From Mycobacterium sp. GA-1841 (GTDB lineage: Bacteria; Actinomycetota; Actinomycetes; Mycobacteriales; Mycobacteriaceae), in NCBI RefSeq assembly GCF_001954135.1, contig NZ_MBEQ01000094.1, positions 86,049-150,048 of the forward strand: a DNA stretch of 64,000 nt, read 5' to 3'. The stretch's first letter is position 1, and each line of letters starts with the position of its first letter. Below are positions 25,748-33,641 of this stretch, piece after piece. Below the pieces are notes generated by a model. It ran no database searches and was not told the origin of the DNA. It saw only the letters and a program-made list of their open reading frames with translations. The position numbers and the translations under genes were made by a program.

Positions 25748-27084
25748 CGGGGCTCCCCTTCTGCGCCCGCAGCAGGAGTCAGCTTGAGATGCAGATCGGT
25801 CAGACCGCGCAGGATGTACGTGGGCACATAGTCGTATCGGCGGGCGTCGGCGGCTCCGTGCTGGGACTCGTCGATCTCGATGGAACTGGTGGTCGCCAGC
25901 AGCCGCTGGATGACGACTTTCGCCTCGGCGCGGGCCAGCGGCGCACCGATGCAGCTGTGAACCCCGCGACCGAAGGCGATGTGCCGGCGGGCATTGTGCC
26001 GGTCCAGGTCGAAAACATCGGGGTTGTCGAACTGGCGCGGATCGCGGTTGGCCGCACCGTAATGCACCATCACCACAGTGCCCGCGGGGATCTCGACATC
26101 ACCGACGGTCGTGGTGGCACGGGCCAGCCGGAAATCACCTCGGATCGGGCTCTCGAAACGCAGGGCCTCCTCGACGAAATTGGGCACCTGGTCGGGGTGA
26201 CGACGCAGGTGTTGCTGGAGTTCGGCATCCTCGGCCAGGATCTTCAAGGCGGAGGACAGGAGCCGGACCGTGGTCTCCTGGCCGGCCGAGAAGAGATTGG
26301 CCGCCACCCGCACCACGTCGATGACCTCTGGGATCGATCCGTCCGGGAAGGTGGCCTGTGCCATCTCGGTCATGACATCGCGGCGGGGACTGCGGCGCCG
26401 GTCCTCGATGTAGTCGCTGAACCGGGCGTAGAGGAATTCCAACGGAGCGTGCGTCATGACCTCGTCATCGGTGCTGCCGAGCGAGTTGTCCCCGGTCAGT
26501 CGTGCGGTGAGTTCGGGACGGTCCGCCTCGGGGACGCCGAGGAGATCCGCAATGACCAGCAGCGCAAAGGGATTGGCGACGGCGCGAAGGAACTCGCCAC
26601 CACCGTCGGCGACGTAGGGCTGCAGCACCTGATCGGCGAGGCGCCACATGAACTCTTCGTTTTCTTTCAGGCGTTTGGGGGTGATCAGGCGGCTGAGCAG
26701 CGACCGGTGCGCGGTGTGGGTCGGCGGGTCGAACGAGGGGAGCTGGTCACTGAACGGGAGTTCGTCGCGGTGCGCCTCGATCATTCTGCGCACTTCCGAT
26801 TCGTCGAGACCCTCGAGCGGCACCGGGAATCCGGGGGTCGGTCCGGTGGTCGTGTTGCACGACGAGAACGAGTCGTGGTCGGTAGCCACCGCCAGCGCTT
26901 CGTCGTAGCCGGTGACGACCACGACGTTCTTCGACGGCTCCCGCAGCACGGGGTTCGTGTTCCGCATCTGCTCCAGCACCGGGTAGGGGTCCGCGACCAG
27001 GGCCGGGTCGTGGAAGAAGTCGATGCCGTCGAGCGGAGAGTTCTCGGCGATCGGCGTCGGCTGCGGCACGGTGTTCAACGTCAT
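25744..27084 (-). CDS. cytochrome P450
   Basis: 446 residues from ATG 27084 with AGGAG upstream. Landmarks: the I-helix AGQETTVRLL, EEALRFE (ExxR), and the haem loop FGRGVHSCIGAPLAR with C378 as the iron ligand. It is soluble, as expected for a bacterial class I P450. It is first in an operon with its ferredoxin and an SDR, and a TetR regulator is divergent. The layout indicates a catabolic oxidation step. The substrate cannot be read from the sequence, although steroid or terpenoid substrates are common for such mycobacterial clusters. Confidence 0.95.
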   Translation of the reverse strand: MTLNTVPQPTPIAENSPLDGIDFFHDPALVADPYPVLEQMRNTNPVLREPSKNVVVVTGYDEALAVATDHDSFSSCNTTTGPTPGFPVPLEGLDESEVRRMIEAHRDELPFSDQLPSFDPPTHTAHRSLLSRLITPKRLKENEEFMWRLADQVLQPYVADGGGEFLRAVANPFALLVIADLLGVPEADRPELTARLTGDNSLGSTDDEVMTHAPLEFLYARFSDYIEDRRRSPRRDVMTEMAQATFPDGSIPEVIDVVRVAANLFSAGQETTVRLLSSALKILAEDAELQQHLRRHPDQVPNFVEEALRFESPIRGDFRLARATTTVGDVEIPAGTVVMVHYGAANRDPRQFDNPDVFDLDRHNARRHIAFGRGVHSCIGAPLARAEAKVVIQRLLATTSSIEIDESQHGAADARRYDYVPTYILRGLTDLHLKLTPAAGAEGEPR

Positions 27085-27119
27085 GCGTGCTCCTGACTGG
27101 GCGGGATGGACTGAGTGAG

Positions 27120-27181
27120 CTGACCAAACGTACAGCTGCTTACTGACCAATCGTACAGACATATACTGTACGAATGGTCAG
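27120..27181. promoter_or_regulatory. TetR operator region between P450 operon and tetR
   Basis: The arms CTGACCAATCGTACAG (27143-27158) and CTGTACGAATGGTCAG (27166-27181) form an inverted repeat with one mismatch and a 7-bp spacer. A third half-site CTGACCAAACGTACAG at 27120-27135 repeats the left arm directly, 23 bp earlier. Position and symmetry suit the adjacent TetR protein controlling both directions. Confidence 0.7.
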
Positions 27182-27223
27182 CCAGCGGCAAATTGTTAGC
27201 AACGCTACCTTTAGGACGTTCCG

Positions 27224-27814
27224 GTGAACGCCTCGGCTCCGGCCGGTGGCACCACCCGGCAGAAGTTGATCGACGCCGCCATCGAGTTGTTCCGCCGCCA
27301 CAGCGTCGCGGGGACCTCTCTGCAGATGATCTCCGACGAGCTCGGCCTCACGAAATCGGCGATCTACCACCACTTTCGAACCCGCGATGAGCTACTGAGC
27401 ACCATCATGGAGCCCGTGATCGACGAGCTGGCCGAGCGCGTGCAGACCGCCGAAGCGCAACGTGGCAATCGAGCCCAAGCCGAATCCATGCTCACCGGCT
27501 ACGTCTCCCTGGCCGTGGCACACCGTGAGCTGTTTCCGATCCTCAGCGGCGATCCCGGCGTCGCCGACCTCCTACGCCAACAACCGCACGTGGCTGCTCT
27601 CGTGAAACGACAAGCGGATCTTCTCGCCGGCGCAGAACCTGGGGTCAGCGGGCAGGTCCGCGCCGCCATCGTCATGGCCGGCATCTCGGCCGCCGTCGGG
27701 GTGGACTTCAACGGCATCGATGAGCGCGAGCTCTACGACCAACTGGTCACGGCCGGCCGGCGCACGCTGGGCCTCAAACCGCCACGCACAGCGAATCTGC
27801 GTCCACCTTCCTGA
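27224..27814 (+). CDS. TetR-family regulator of the P450 operon
   Basis: 196 residues from GTG 27224. The N-terminal TetR HTH is TRQKLIDAAIELFRRH, then TSLQMISDELGLTKSAIYHH (tail YHHF). The rest is a helical ligand-binding domain. It is divergent from the P450-ferredoxin-SDR operon with a near-perfect palindrome between them, so it is very likely its repressor, relieved by the P450 substrate or a derivative. Confidence 0.92.
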   Translation: MNASAPAGGTTRQKLIDAAIELFRRHSVAGTSLQMISDELGLTKSAIYHHFRTRDELLSTIMEPVIDELAERVQTAEAQRGNRAQAESMLTGYVSLAVAHRELFPILSGDPGVADLLRQQPHVAALVKRQADLLAGAEPGVSGQVRAAIVMAGISAAVGVDFNGIDERELYDQLVTAGRRTLGLKPPRTANLRPPS

Positions 27815-27854
27815 CCCGATGACTTCACCGGCCTCGACGACCTGTTCGAGATCG

Positions 27855-29345
27855 TTACCCTATGACGTCCTCGAATGTGAGGGAGCAGAAGCGATCTGCC
27901 CAGGGCATCGCCTGCTCGAGCTGGGCCGCCAACTTGAGGAGAAGCGATTCCCCGGCGAGCGGTGCGACGAACTGGACACCGAGTGGCAGCCCCTCTGCCG
28001 TCCAATGCAGCGGCAGCGAGATCGCCGGGCGGCCAGTGATATTCGCCAGTTGCGTATAGGGCACCCAGCCGAGGTTCTTGTCCACCATGTCGTCGACAAT
28101 CTTGGTGTAGCGCAACATGCTTGCGGTACGCGTCTTGATCAGCATGTCCGCGCCACGCTGCAGCACAACCGGGAGATCAAACTCGCCGATCTGCGGCGGC
28201 AGAGTGGCCAGAGTGGGCGTCAACAGCAGGTCGTAGGACTCGAAGAACGTGCTCAGCCGCCGCGTGTGTTCTTGACGCCGCTGCACCGCGTCCAGATAGT
28301 CGACGCTGCTCGTGGCGCGGCCGATCGCCGCCATGATGAGCGTGTCCCGCTCGAACGCGTCGTCACCTGCGCCGGTCAACCGCTTGGCCTCGGCGAGTTC
28401 CCATGCGCTGTAGACGAACCAGGTCAACAGGAAGTCGCGGGCCAGCGCGGCGTCGTCAAAGGGTGCTTGGGGCATTTCCTCGACATGGTGGCCGAGCTCG
28501 GTCAGCACGGCAGCCGTCGCCTCGACAGCCGCAAACGCCTCGCGGTGCGGCGTTGGGTTGATCGCCGTCGGCACCCGCAGCCCGATCCGCAACTTCCCGG
28601 GCTCCGCCCCGACACAGGACGCGAACGACTCCGCCGGCAGGCCTGGCACGTACGGCCCCCACGGTTCGCCGCCGCTGAGCACATCGAGCATCCCCGCCGT
28701 ATCGCGTACCGTCCGCGAGACGACGCCCTGAACCGCCGCGCCATGCATGGATTCCCCGGTCACCGGTCCCGACGGCGTCAGGCCGCGGCCCGGCTTCAAC
28801 CCGACAAGTCCACAGCTCGCCGCCGGGATGCGGATCGACCCGCCACCGTCATTGGCGCCGGCGCAGGGCACGATGCCCGCGGCGACGGCGGCCGCCGACC
28901 CGCCCGAGCTCCCACCCGGCGACCTCGACAAATCCCAGGGGTTGCGCGTGGGCCCCCATGCGTCGGGCTCGGTGATGCCCTTTGCTCCGAACTCAGGAGT
29001 GTTGGTTTTTCCGAAGATCACCAGGCCCGCGTCGAGCCAGCGCTGTACGACGGTGGCGTGTTCGGCGGCGATCAGCGACATCTGAGCACGGGAGCCGGCC
29101 GAGGTGGGCAAACCCGCGTAGTCCTGCGCAAGATCTTTTATCAGGAACGGGACCCCGGCGAAGGGACCGGTGAGATCGTCGGTCGGCGACGCTGGGACGT
29201 CGCGCACGATGGCGTTGATCATCGGGTTTACCGCCGCCGCCCGATCCCGAGCCGTCGCGAGCAGCTCAGCCGCCGAAACCTGCTTGTCAGCAACCAGTTT
29301 CGCCAAAGAGGTGGCATCGTGCGCCCGGTACTCGTCGAAGTCCAT
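27855..29345 (-). CDS. amidase-signature family amidase
   Basis: 496 residues, normal for the family. The Ser-cisSer-Lys triad is visible: Lys in VPFLIKDLAQD, cis-Ser in SPGGSSGGSAAAVAAG, and the nucleophile Ser in DGGGSIRIPAASCG. The C-terminus PYTQLANITGRPAISLPL is also typical. It hydrolyses an amide to acid and ammonia. Substrate unknown. It converges with the TetR gene and may be independent of the P450 cluster. Confidence 0.93.
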   Translation of the reverse strand: MDFDEYRAHDATSLAKLVADKQVSAAELLATARDRAAAVNPMINAIVRDVPASPTDDLTGPFAGVPFLIKDLAQDYAGLPTSAGSRAQMSLIAAEHATVVQRWLDAGLVIFGKTNTPEFGAKGITEPDAWGPTRNPWDLSRSPGGSSGGSAAAVAAGIVPCAGANDGGGSIRIPAASCGLVGLKPGRGLTPSGPVTGESMHGAAVQGVVSRTVRDTAGMLDVLSGGEPWGPYVPGLPAESFASCVGAEPGKLRIGLRVPTAINPTPHREAFAAVEATAAVLTELGHHVEEMPQAPFDDAALARDFLLTWFVYSAWELAEAKRLTGAGDDAFERDTLIMAAIGRATSSVDYLDAVQRRQEHTRRLSTFFESYDLLLTPTLATLPPQIGEFDLPVVLQRGADMLIKTRTASMLRYTKIVDDMVDKNLGWVPYTQLANITGRPAISLPLHWTAEGLPLGVQFVAPLAGESLLLKLAAQLEQAMPWADRFCSLTFEDVIG

Positions 29346-29431
29346 CCCACGAACCTAGACCGAGGTGACGCTACGCGGTGAGCTACCGCCCGGAAGGAAG
29401 CGGCTGGTCCTCCTGCCCGGGCCTCTCTGCC

Positions 29432-29437
29432 TACAGT
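29432..29437 (+). promoter_or_regulatory. -10 box upstream of NAD(P)-binding protein
   Basis: TACAGT (TANNNT) ends 5 nt before the ATG at 29443; consistent with a leaderless transcript. Confidence 0.4.
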
Positions 29438-29442
29438 GAGGC

Positions 29443-30327
29443 ATGCTGCTGATCACCGGACCGTCGGGCAACGTCGGCTACGAACTGGTGGAACAGCTCA
29501 ACCGGCCGTCGGGCCTGTCCTGGCGCGTGGCCAGCAGGCACCCGGACGAGCTGAAGGCGAGATTGAGCGGCGGCTCGACCGACGTCGTCGCCCTGGACTT
29601 CTTCGACCGCTCCACCTGGGACCGCGCACTGGCCGACGTCGACTGCCTGTTCCTGTTGTTCCCGTTGCCCGGCAACCGAGCCGCACGAGACGCGATCATC
29701 CCGTTCATCGCTGCGGCCGAAAGCGCCGGCTGTCGCCACATCGTGTACGTGTCGGTGTTCGGTGCCGACCGGGCCAGGTTCATTCCGCACTACAAAGTCG
29801 AGAAGGCGCTGCGGGACAGCACGCTCACCTGGACGGTGCTGCGATGTAGCTTCTTCATGCAGAACCTGCACCGACAGATCTCCACCCACGGCGAAGACAT
29901 CGTCGAGCACGGCGAAGTGTTCATTCCCGCCGGCCGCGGACGCACCACTTTCATCGATGCGCGGGACGCCGCCCAGGTCGCGGCGAAAATCCTCGCCGAG
30001 CCGCAGCGGCACGTCGATACCGTCTATCACCTCACCGGGCCCGCGGCGTTGACGATGGACGAGGTGGCCGCGACACTGACCGCCGAGGTGGGCATCAAGG
30101 TCACCTACACCCGACCGGGACTGTTCCGCTTCGCCCGCCGCCTGCGCAGGCGCGGAGTCGGTTGGGACACCGTGGGTTTCATGTGTGCGGTGTACACGCT
30201 GACCCGATTCGGGGCGAACCAGCCGCTGACTGACGACGTCCGTCGGTTGCTGGGCCGGTCGCCACGCACCTTGCCCGAGTTCGTCCACGACAACGCCTGG
30301 CGCTGGCGGGAGCGGGCCTGGACTTAG
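29443..30327 (+). CDS. NmrA-like NAD(P)-binding protein (atypical SDR)
   Basis: 294 residues. The N-terminal Rossmann motif is ITGPSGNVGYELVEQL, followed by VDCLFLLFPLPG and HIVYVSVFGADR, the pattern of atypical SDRs close to NmrA and QorB. The classical YxxxK is replaced by HYKVEKAL. Such proteins bind NAD(P) and act as redox sensors or quinone reductases. The gene stands alone and is followed by hairpin repeats that could end its transcript. Confidence 0.85.
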   Translation: MLLITGPSGNVGYELVEQLNRPSGLSWRVASRHPDELKARLSGGSTDVVALDFFDRSTWDRALADVDCLFLLFPLPGNRAARDAIIPFIAAAESAGCRHIVYVSVFGADRARFIPHYKVEKALRDSTLTWTVLRCSFFMQNLHRQISTHGEDIVEHGEVFIPAGRGRTTFIDARDAAQVAAKILAEPQRHVDTVYHLTGPAALTMDEVAATLTAEVGIKVTYTRPGLFRFARRLRRRGVGWDTVGFMCAVYTLTRFGANQPLTDDVRRLLGRSPRTLPEFVHDNAWRWRERAWT

Positions 30328-30329
30328 CG

Positions 30330-30406
30330 CTAAGTGTCGCTCTCTGCACCCTGTAGCGACACTTAGGTGATTAAGTGTCGCTATAGGGGACCTATGGCGA
30401 CACTTG
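30330..30406. repeat. two adjacent palindromes sharing AAGTGTCGCT
   Basis: The first hairpin has 12-bp perfect arms (30330-30341 and 30355-30366) with a 13-nt loop. The second has 16-bp arms (30372-30387 and 30391-30406) with a 3-nt loop, fully paired if two G-U pairs are allowed. Both are built from the same TAAGTGTCGCT unit. There is no T-tract. They may terminate transcription of the upstream gene or be a mobile intergenic palindrome. The second covers the ATG at 30394 of the Fic pseudogene. Confidence 0.75.
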
Positions 30407-31564
30407 CGCCGCTCAGCTGCGAGACGCTGCCCTGGACTCCAAGCCTGGACAGCAGCTACTCCCGGTCGTCTCGCCGGGGTGGGCCGTATCGAGCTGCGAT
30501 CCCCTCATCTATCGCCGACCTCCATCTGGAACTGCCCTCGGATGTGTACGCGGCTGCCGAGGACGCCAGCCTCGCCATCACGCGATTCGATGCTGAACTC
30601 GGAGGCGAGATCGCCCCGTTCTCGGCCGTGCTCCTGCGCAGCGAGTCCGCGGCCAGCTCCCGCATCGAGAACCTCACCGCGTCCGCGCGGCCATCGCAGA
30701 GGCTGAACTGCCGGGCGCTAGAGGGAAGGCGAACGCCGAACAGATAGTCGCCAACACAGCCGCGATGATGGCCGCCGTCGAACTGTCAGATCGGGTCGAC
30801 GCTGATGCCATCCTGGCCATGCACGCCGCACTGATGGTCGGCCAGTCGCGGCACACACCGGGACGGTGGCGTACTGAGCAGGTATGGATCGGCGGTGGGA
30901 ACAGCCCGCGGGGCGCGATGTTCGTCCCGCCCCGCCACGAGCGTGTCCCCGCCGCGATCGACGATTTGATCGCCTTCGCCGCACGCGACGACGTTGCTCT
31001 GCTCGCCCAGATCGCCGTAGCCCATGCCCAATTCGAGACCATCCACCCGTTCACCGACGGCAACGTCGCACGGGCCGGGCGCTGGCGCAGTCGATGTTGC
31101 GCAACAAAGGCTTGACCCGGCAGGTGACGGTCCCGGTGTCCGCGGGGATGCTGTCCGATACCGACGGCTACCTTGCCGCTCTCACCGCCTACCGAGAAGA
31201 CGATCTCGCGCCGATCGTCGAGCGGTTCGCCCACGCCAGCGAGCGCGCGGTTGTCAACGGCCGGCAGCTGATCACCCAGCTGCGTGAGATCCGGCCGAGC
31301 TGGAACGACCGGGTCACCGCACGGTCGGACTCGGCGGTGTGGAAAGTTGCCGACCTGCTGACCCGGCGGCCAGTCGTCAACGGTGTGCTCCTGCGCGAGG
31401 AGCTCGGGATCTCCACTGACCACCCCCGTCGTTACATGGGTCCTCTCACCAAGGCGGGCATCGTCGTCGAGTTCACCGACCGAGCGCGCAATCGTGCTTG
31501 GTGCGCGCCTGAAATCCTGGATGCGCTCGACGCTTTCGTCGAACGGGCCGGACGACGCGGGTGA
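30394..31564 (+). pseudogene. Fic-family protein (class II), broken by two frameshifts
   Basis: Read through two shifts, this is a complete Fic protein of about 390 residues. The N-terminal part carries SSRIEN, the (S/T)xxxE(G/N) autoinhibitory motif of class II Fic proteins. At about 30689 one base is missing before AIAEAELPGAR. At 31064-31065 a G is missing in the active-site motif: the frame reads HPFTDGN-VAR where AAC GGT CGC would give HPFTDGNGRTGR. The third frame (RALAQSMLRNKGL onward) runs to a TGA at 31562-31564 and includes a C-terminal winged-helix-like segment (LLTRRPVVNGVLLREELGI). Such enzymes AMPylate proteins; this one should be inactive. Confidence 0.82.
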
Positions 31565-31776
31565 GCACGGGGGACGGCCACCGATACCTCGATGAATCTC
31601 CGTAGTGGAAGGTGTAGGTAGCAATACCCGGTGATGTCCATGTTTGTCGGACGCACTTTTTGCAGCCTGGATGACGAAATCCGAGAACAGTGCCAGCATG
31701 CATCCCGATATTCAGCTCTTCCCGAACTGAGCGATTCGCGTGGCGCCGGACGTATGCTCGCAATGTGGTTCGGCGT

Positions 31777-32400
31777 ATGGCAAGCGCGACATTCCTGCAG
31801 GAGCAGCGCGACCAGCGCATGGCCCCGCACATCGCACCGATTAACCAGTTTGTTGCCGAGCTTCAAGACCCAGCCCAAGGCCGCTGGCTGCCGGAGGTGG
31901 CCCCGATGCACGCCGGAACTGACGCGCTTGTGATCTCGGTGCTGCGCGACCCGGGCCCCAAGACACAGGACGGGACGGGTTCAGGTTTTCTGTGCGTCGA
32001 GAACGATGATCCGACGGCGCAACGGCAGCTCGAACTGTTCGAGCAGCATGACATCTCGCCGCGGAGTGTTCTTCCATGGAACGCTTACCCGTGGTACATC
32101 AACCGCGCGCCCAGTGCGGCCGAACGTGCTGCCGGCGCTGCAGTGTTGCTCAAGTTGGTCGGGCTGGCCACGGACTGCCGTGTTGTCCTACTCCAGGGTA
32201 ATGAGGCTGCCGACGTTTGGCGGCGGATCCTCAAGCATGATCCCAGCCTGGAGCACGATCGAGGGATCGAGTCAGTAGTGAGTATTCATCCCGGCCGGCA
32301 GGCACTGTGGACACCCGATCCAGCAGAGCGGCAGGCGCGTCTCGACCGGCAGCAGAAGGCATACAAACGGGTGAGCGAGATCGTTAATTATCTCCAATAG
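31777..32400 (+). CDS. uracil-DNA glycosylase-like protein
   Basis: 207 residues from ATG 31777 (MASATFLQEQRDQRM); longer in-frame starts exist. The order of motifs follows the uracil-DNA glycosylase superfamily: LVISVLRDPGPKTQ in place of GxDPY, then FLCVENDDPTA, LPWNAYPW, a strand CRVVLLQGNEA, and a late SIHPGRQAL in the position of the HPS loop. This form is common in actinobacteria and is usually annotated as uracil-DNA glycosylase, but the classical catalytic Asp/water loop is altered, so activity is uncertain. It stands alone between the Fic pseudogene and a convergent PH-domain gene. Confidence 0.72.
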   Translation: MASATFLQEQRDQRMAPHIAPINQFVAELQDPAQGRWLPEVAPMHAGTDALVISVLRDPGPKTQDGTGSGFLCVENDDPTAQRQLELFEQHDISPRSVLPWNAYPWYINRAPSAAERAAGAAVLLKLVGLATDCRVVLLQGNEAADVWRRILKHDPSLEHDRGIESVVSIHPGRQALWTPDPAERQARLDRQQKAYKRVSEIVNYLQ

Positions 32401-32469
32401 CAGTCGGTAGCAGTCGAATTGAAGGCACCTTGTACTACTCCCCACCACGTGCTCGGCTGAGCTACTTGA

Positions 32470-33279
32470 TCACATGCGTGCGAGAAGTTCGGCCTTCTTA
32501 TTGACGAACTCCTCGTCGGTGAGAATCCCGGCATCGCGCAGCTCGCCAAGCTTGCGAATCTGATCGGCCAAATCTGGCACTGGGGCTGACTGCGCGTTAG
32601 TGGTCGGTGCGCCGGAACGCATGGCGCGGAACGCGGCGATGAATGTCTCGGCGCGACCGTGCGCGACCTGGCTGATCTGAGCAGAGCGCCCCGAAATCGA
32701 GATGTCGATTGCCTCGCCGCCCAATCTCTTCGAAAAGCCCAACGACCCTATGGCCGAGAAGTCGAACTCCTCAACTTTCGCGCCCAGAAGGCTCTTGTCG
32801 AAAAAGAACAAACGCTGCGTAGTCAGGACCAGCATTCCCTGGCGGTCGGCGTAGACGCCCTGAGCGAGCTCAACGACGCGCTCATCGAGGTGAACGTAGT
32901 TGGCGAGCGCACGTGCTTCGAGGTGACCGAAGAAGCGGCCCATCTTGCCCAGACGGTTCAGAGCCTCACCGACGCCCAGGTCGTCGATCGGGATGTTGAT
33001 TGCCTCCAGGATCTCGGCGAGTACATTGTCGTGCTTGTCACCGAACATGTCCACAGACCAGTCAATCACGGTAGTTGCGTCTGTCTCTGGACGCATGGCC
33101 GCACTCACAGTTGCAGCCCAGCGGTTCTTTCGAAGCGACCGTCTGGACTCGCCGACGATCGGGTTGGACGGCATGGACACCTCGATCCCGACGGCTTGCA
33201 TCGCGGACAGAACTGCCGGGTAAGCGCTCTCGTAGGGCGCCAGAATCCGGGTCGCCGAATTTCCAACGATTGCCACCAC
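32470..33279 (-). CDS. PH-domain protein with C-terminal SHOCT motif
   Basis: Up to 269 residues; the exact start is unclear (in-frame ATGs also at about residues 27, 35 and 62). The middle section, GVYADRQGMLVLTTQRLFFF followed by EFDFSAIGSLGFSK, is a bacterial PH-like domain. The last 33 residues (LADQIRKLGELRDAGILTDE and on) are a SHOCT oligomerisation motif. Such proteins are poorly characterised; binding of membranes or partners is likely. No operon partner. Confidence 0.75.
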   Translation of the reverse strand: MVAIVGNSATRILAPYESAYPAVLSAMQAVGIEVSMPSNPIVGESRRSLRKNRWAATVSAAMRPETDATTVIDWSVDMFGDKHDNVLAEILEAINIPIDDLGVGEALNRLGKMGRFFGHLEARALANYVHLDERVVELAQGVYADRQGMLVLTTQRLFFFDKSLLGAKVEEFDFSAIGSLGFSKRLGGEAIDISISGRSAQISQVAHGRAETFIAAFRAMRSGAPTTNAQSAPVPDLADQIRKLGELRDAGILTDEEFVNKKAELLARM

Positions 33280-33641
33280 CGAATCGTAGACCGATGCCGG
33301 CCACCCAGTATCGACGTTCAGAACTGTCTGCAGTGATCGAGCAGGCGATGCGAGCCCGGCCTAGAGGCCAACTTCGTTGCTTCGTCGGGAGCCTGAGGAG
33401 TAGCCGCCAGATCACGCGTTTTTCACCCGACCGAATCTGAAGTGCATGCTGCTGCCGAAAATGCGTCTTGTGTATGTGGTCAATTTGGGACACAAGCCCG
33501 CGTCGGCTGCGGCTCCTTGCATTCCAGAGGGCAGATCCGCCAACTTCGCAATCTCAAACTGCAATCCGCCATTGAAAACTGCAATCGATAGAGGAGGAAG
33601 CCCCTTGCCCCATAACGCTACGACGCGTAGCGTAACGCCGC
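33280..33641. other. regulatory intergenic region upstream of the monooxygenase
   Basis: No supported gene. It holds a direct repeat AAACTGCAATC at 33556-33566 and 33576-33586 (20 bp apart, two helical turns), a GAGGAGG at 33591-33597 with no gene directly behind it in frame, and the operator/promoter described separately. Confidence 0.5.
33615..33633 (+). promoter_or_regulatory. operator overlapping the -10 box of the monooxygenase gene
   Basis: Perfect inverted repeat ACGCTAC-GACGC-GTAGCGT. Its right arm contains TAGCGT (33628-33633), a TANNNT -10 box ending 8 nt before the GTG start at 33642, so the transcript is probably leaderless and directly repressible. No regulator gene is next to it. 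Confidence 0.55.

Noticed and set aside
27720..29381. 553-codon plus-strand frame over the amidase
   Set aside because: Arg/Gln-rich shadow sequence; the minus-strand amidase has its full catalytic triad.
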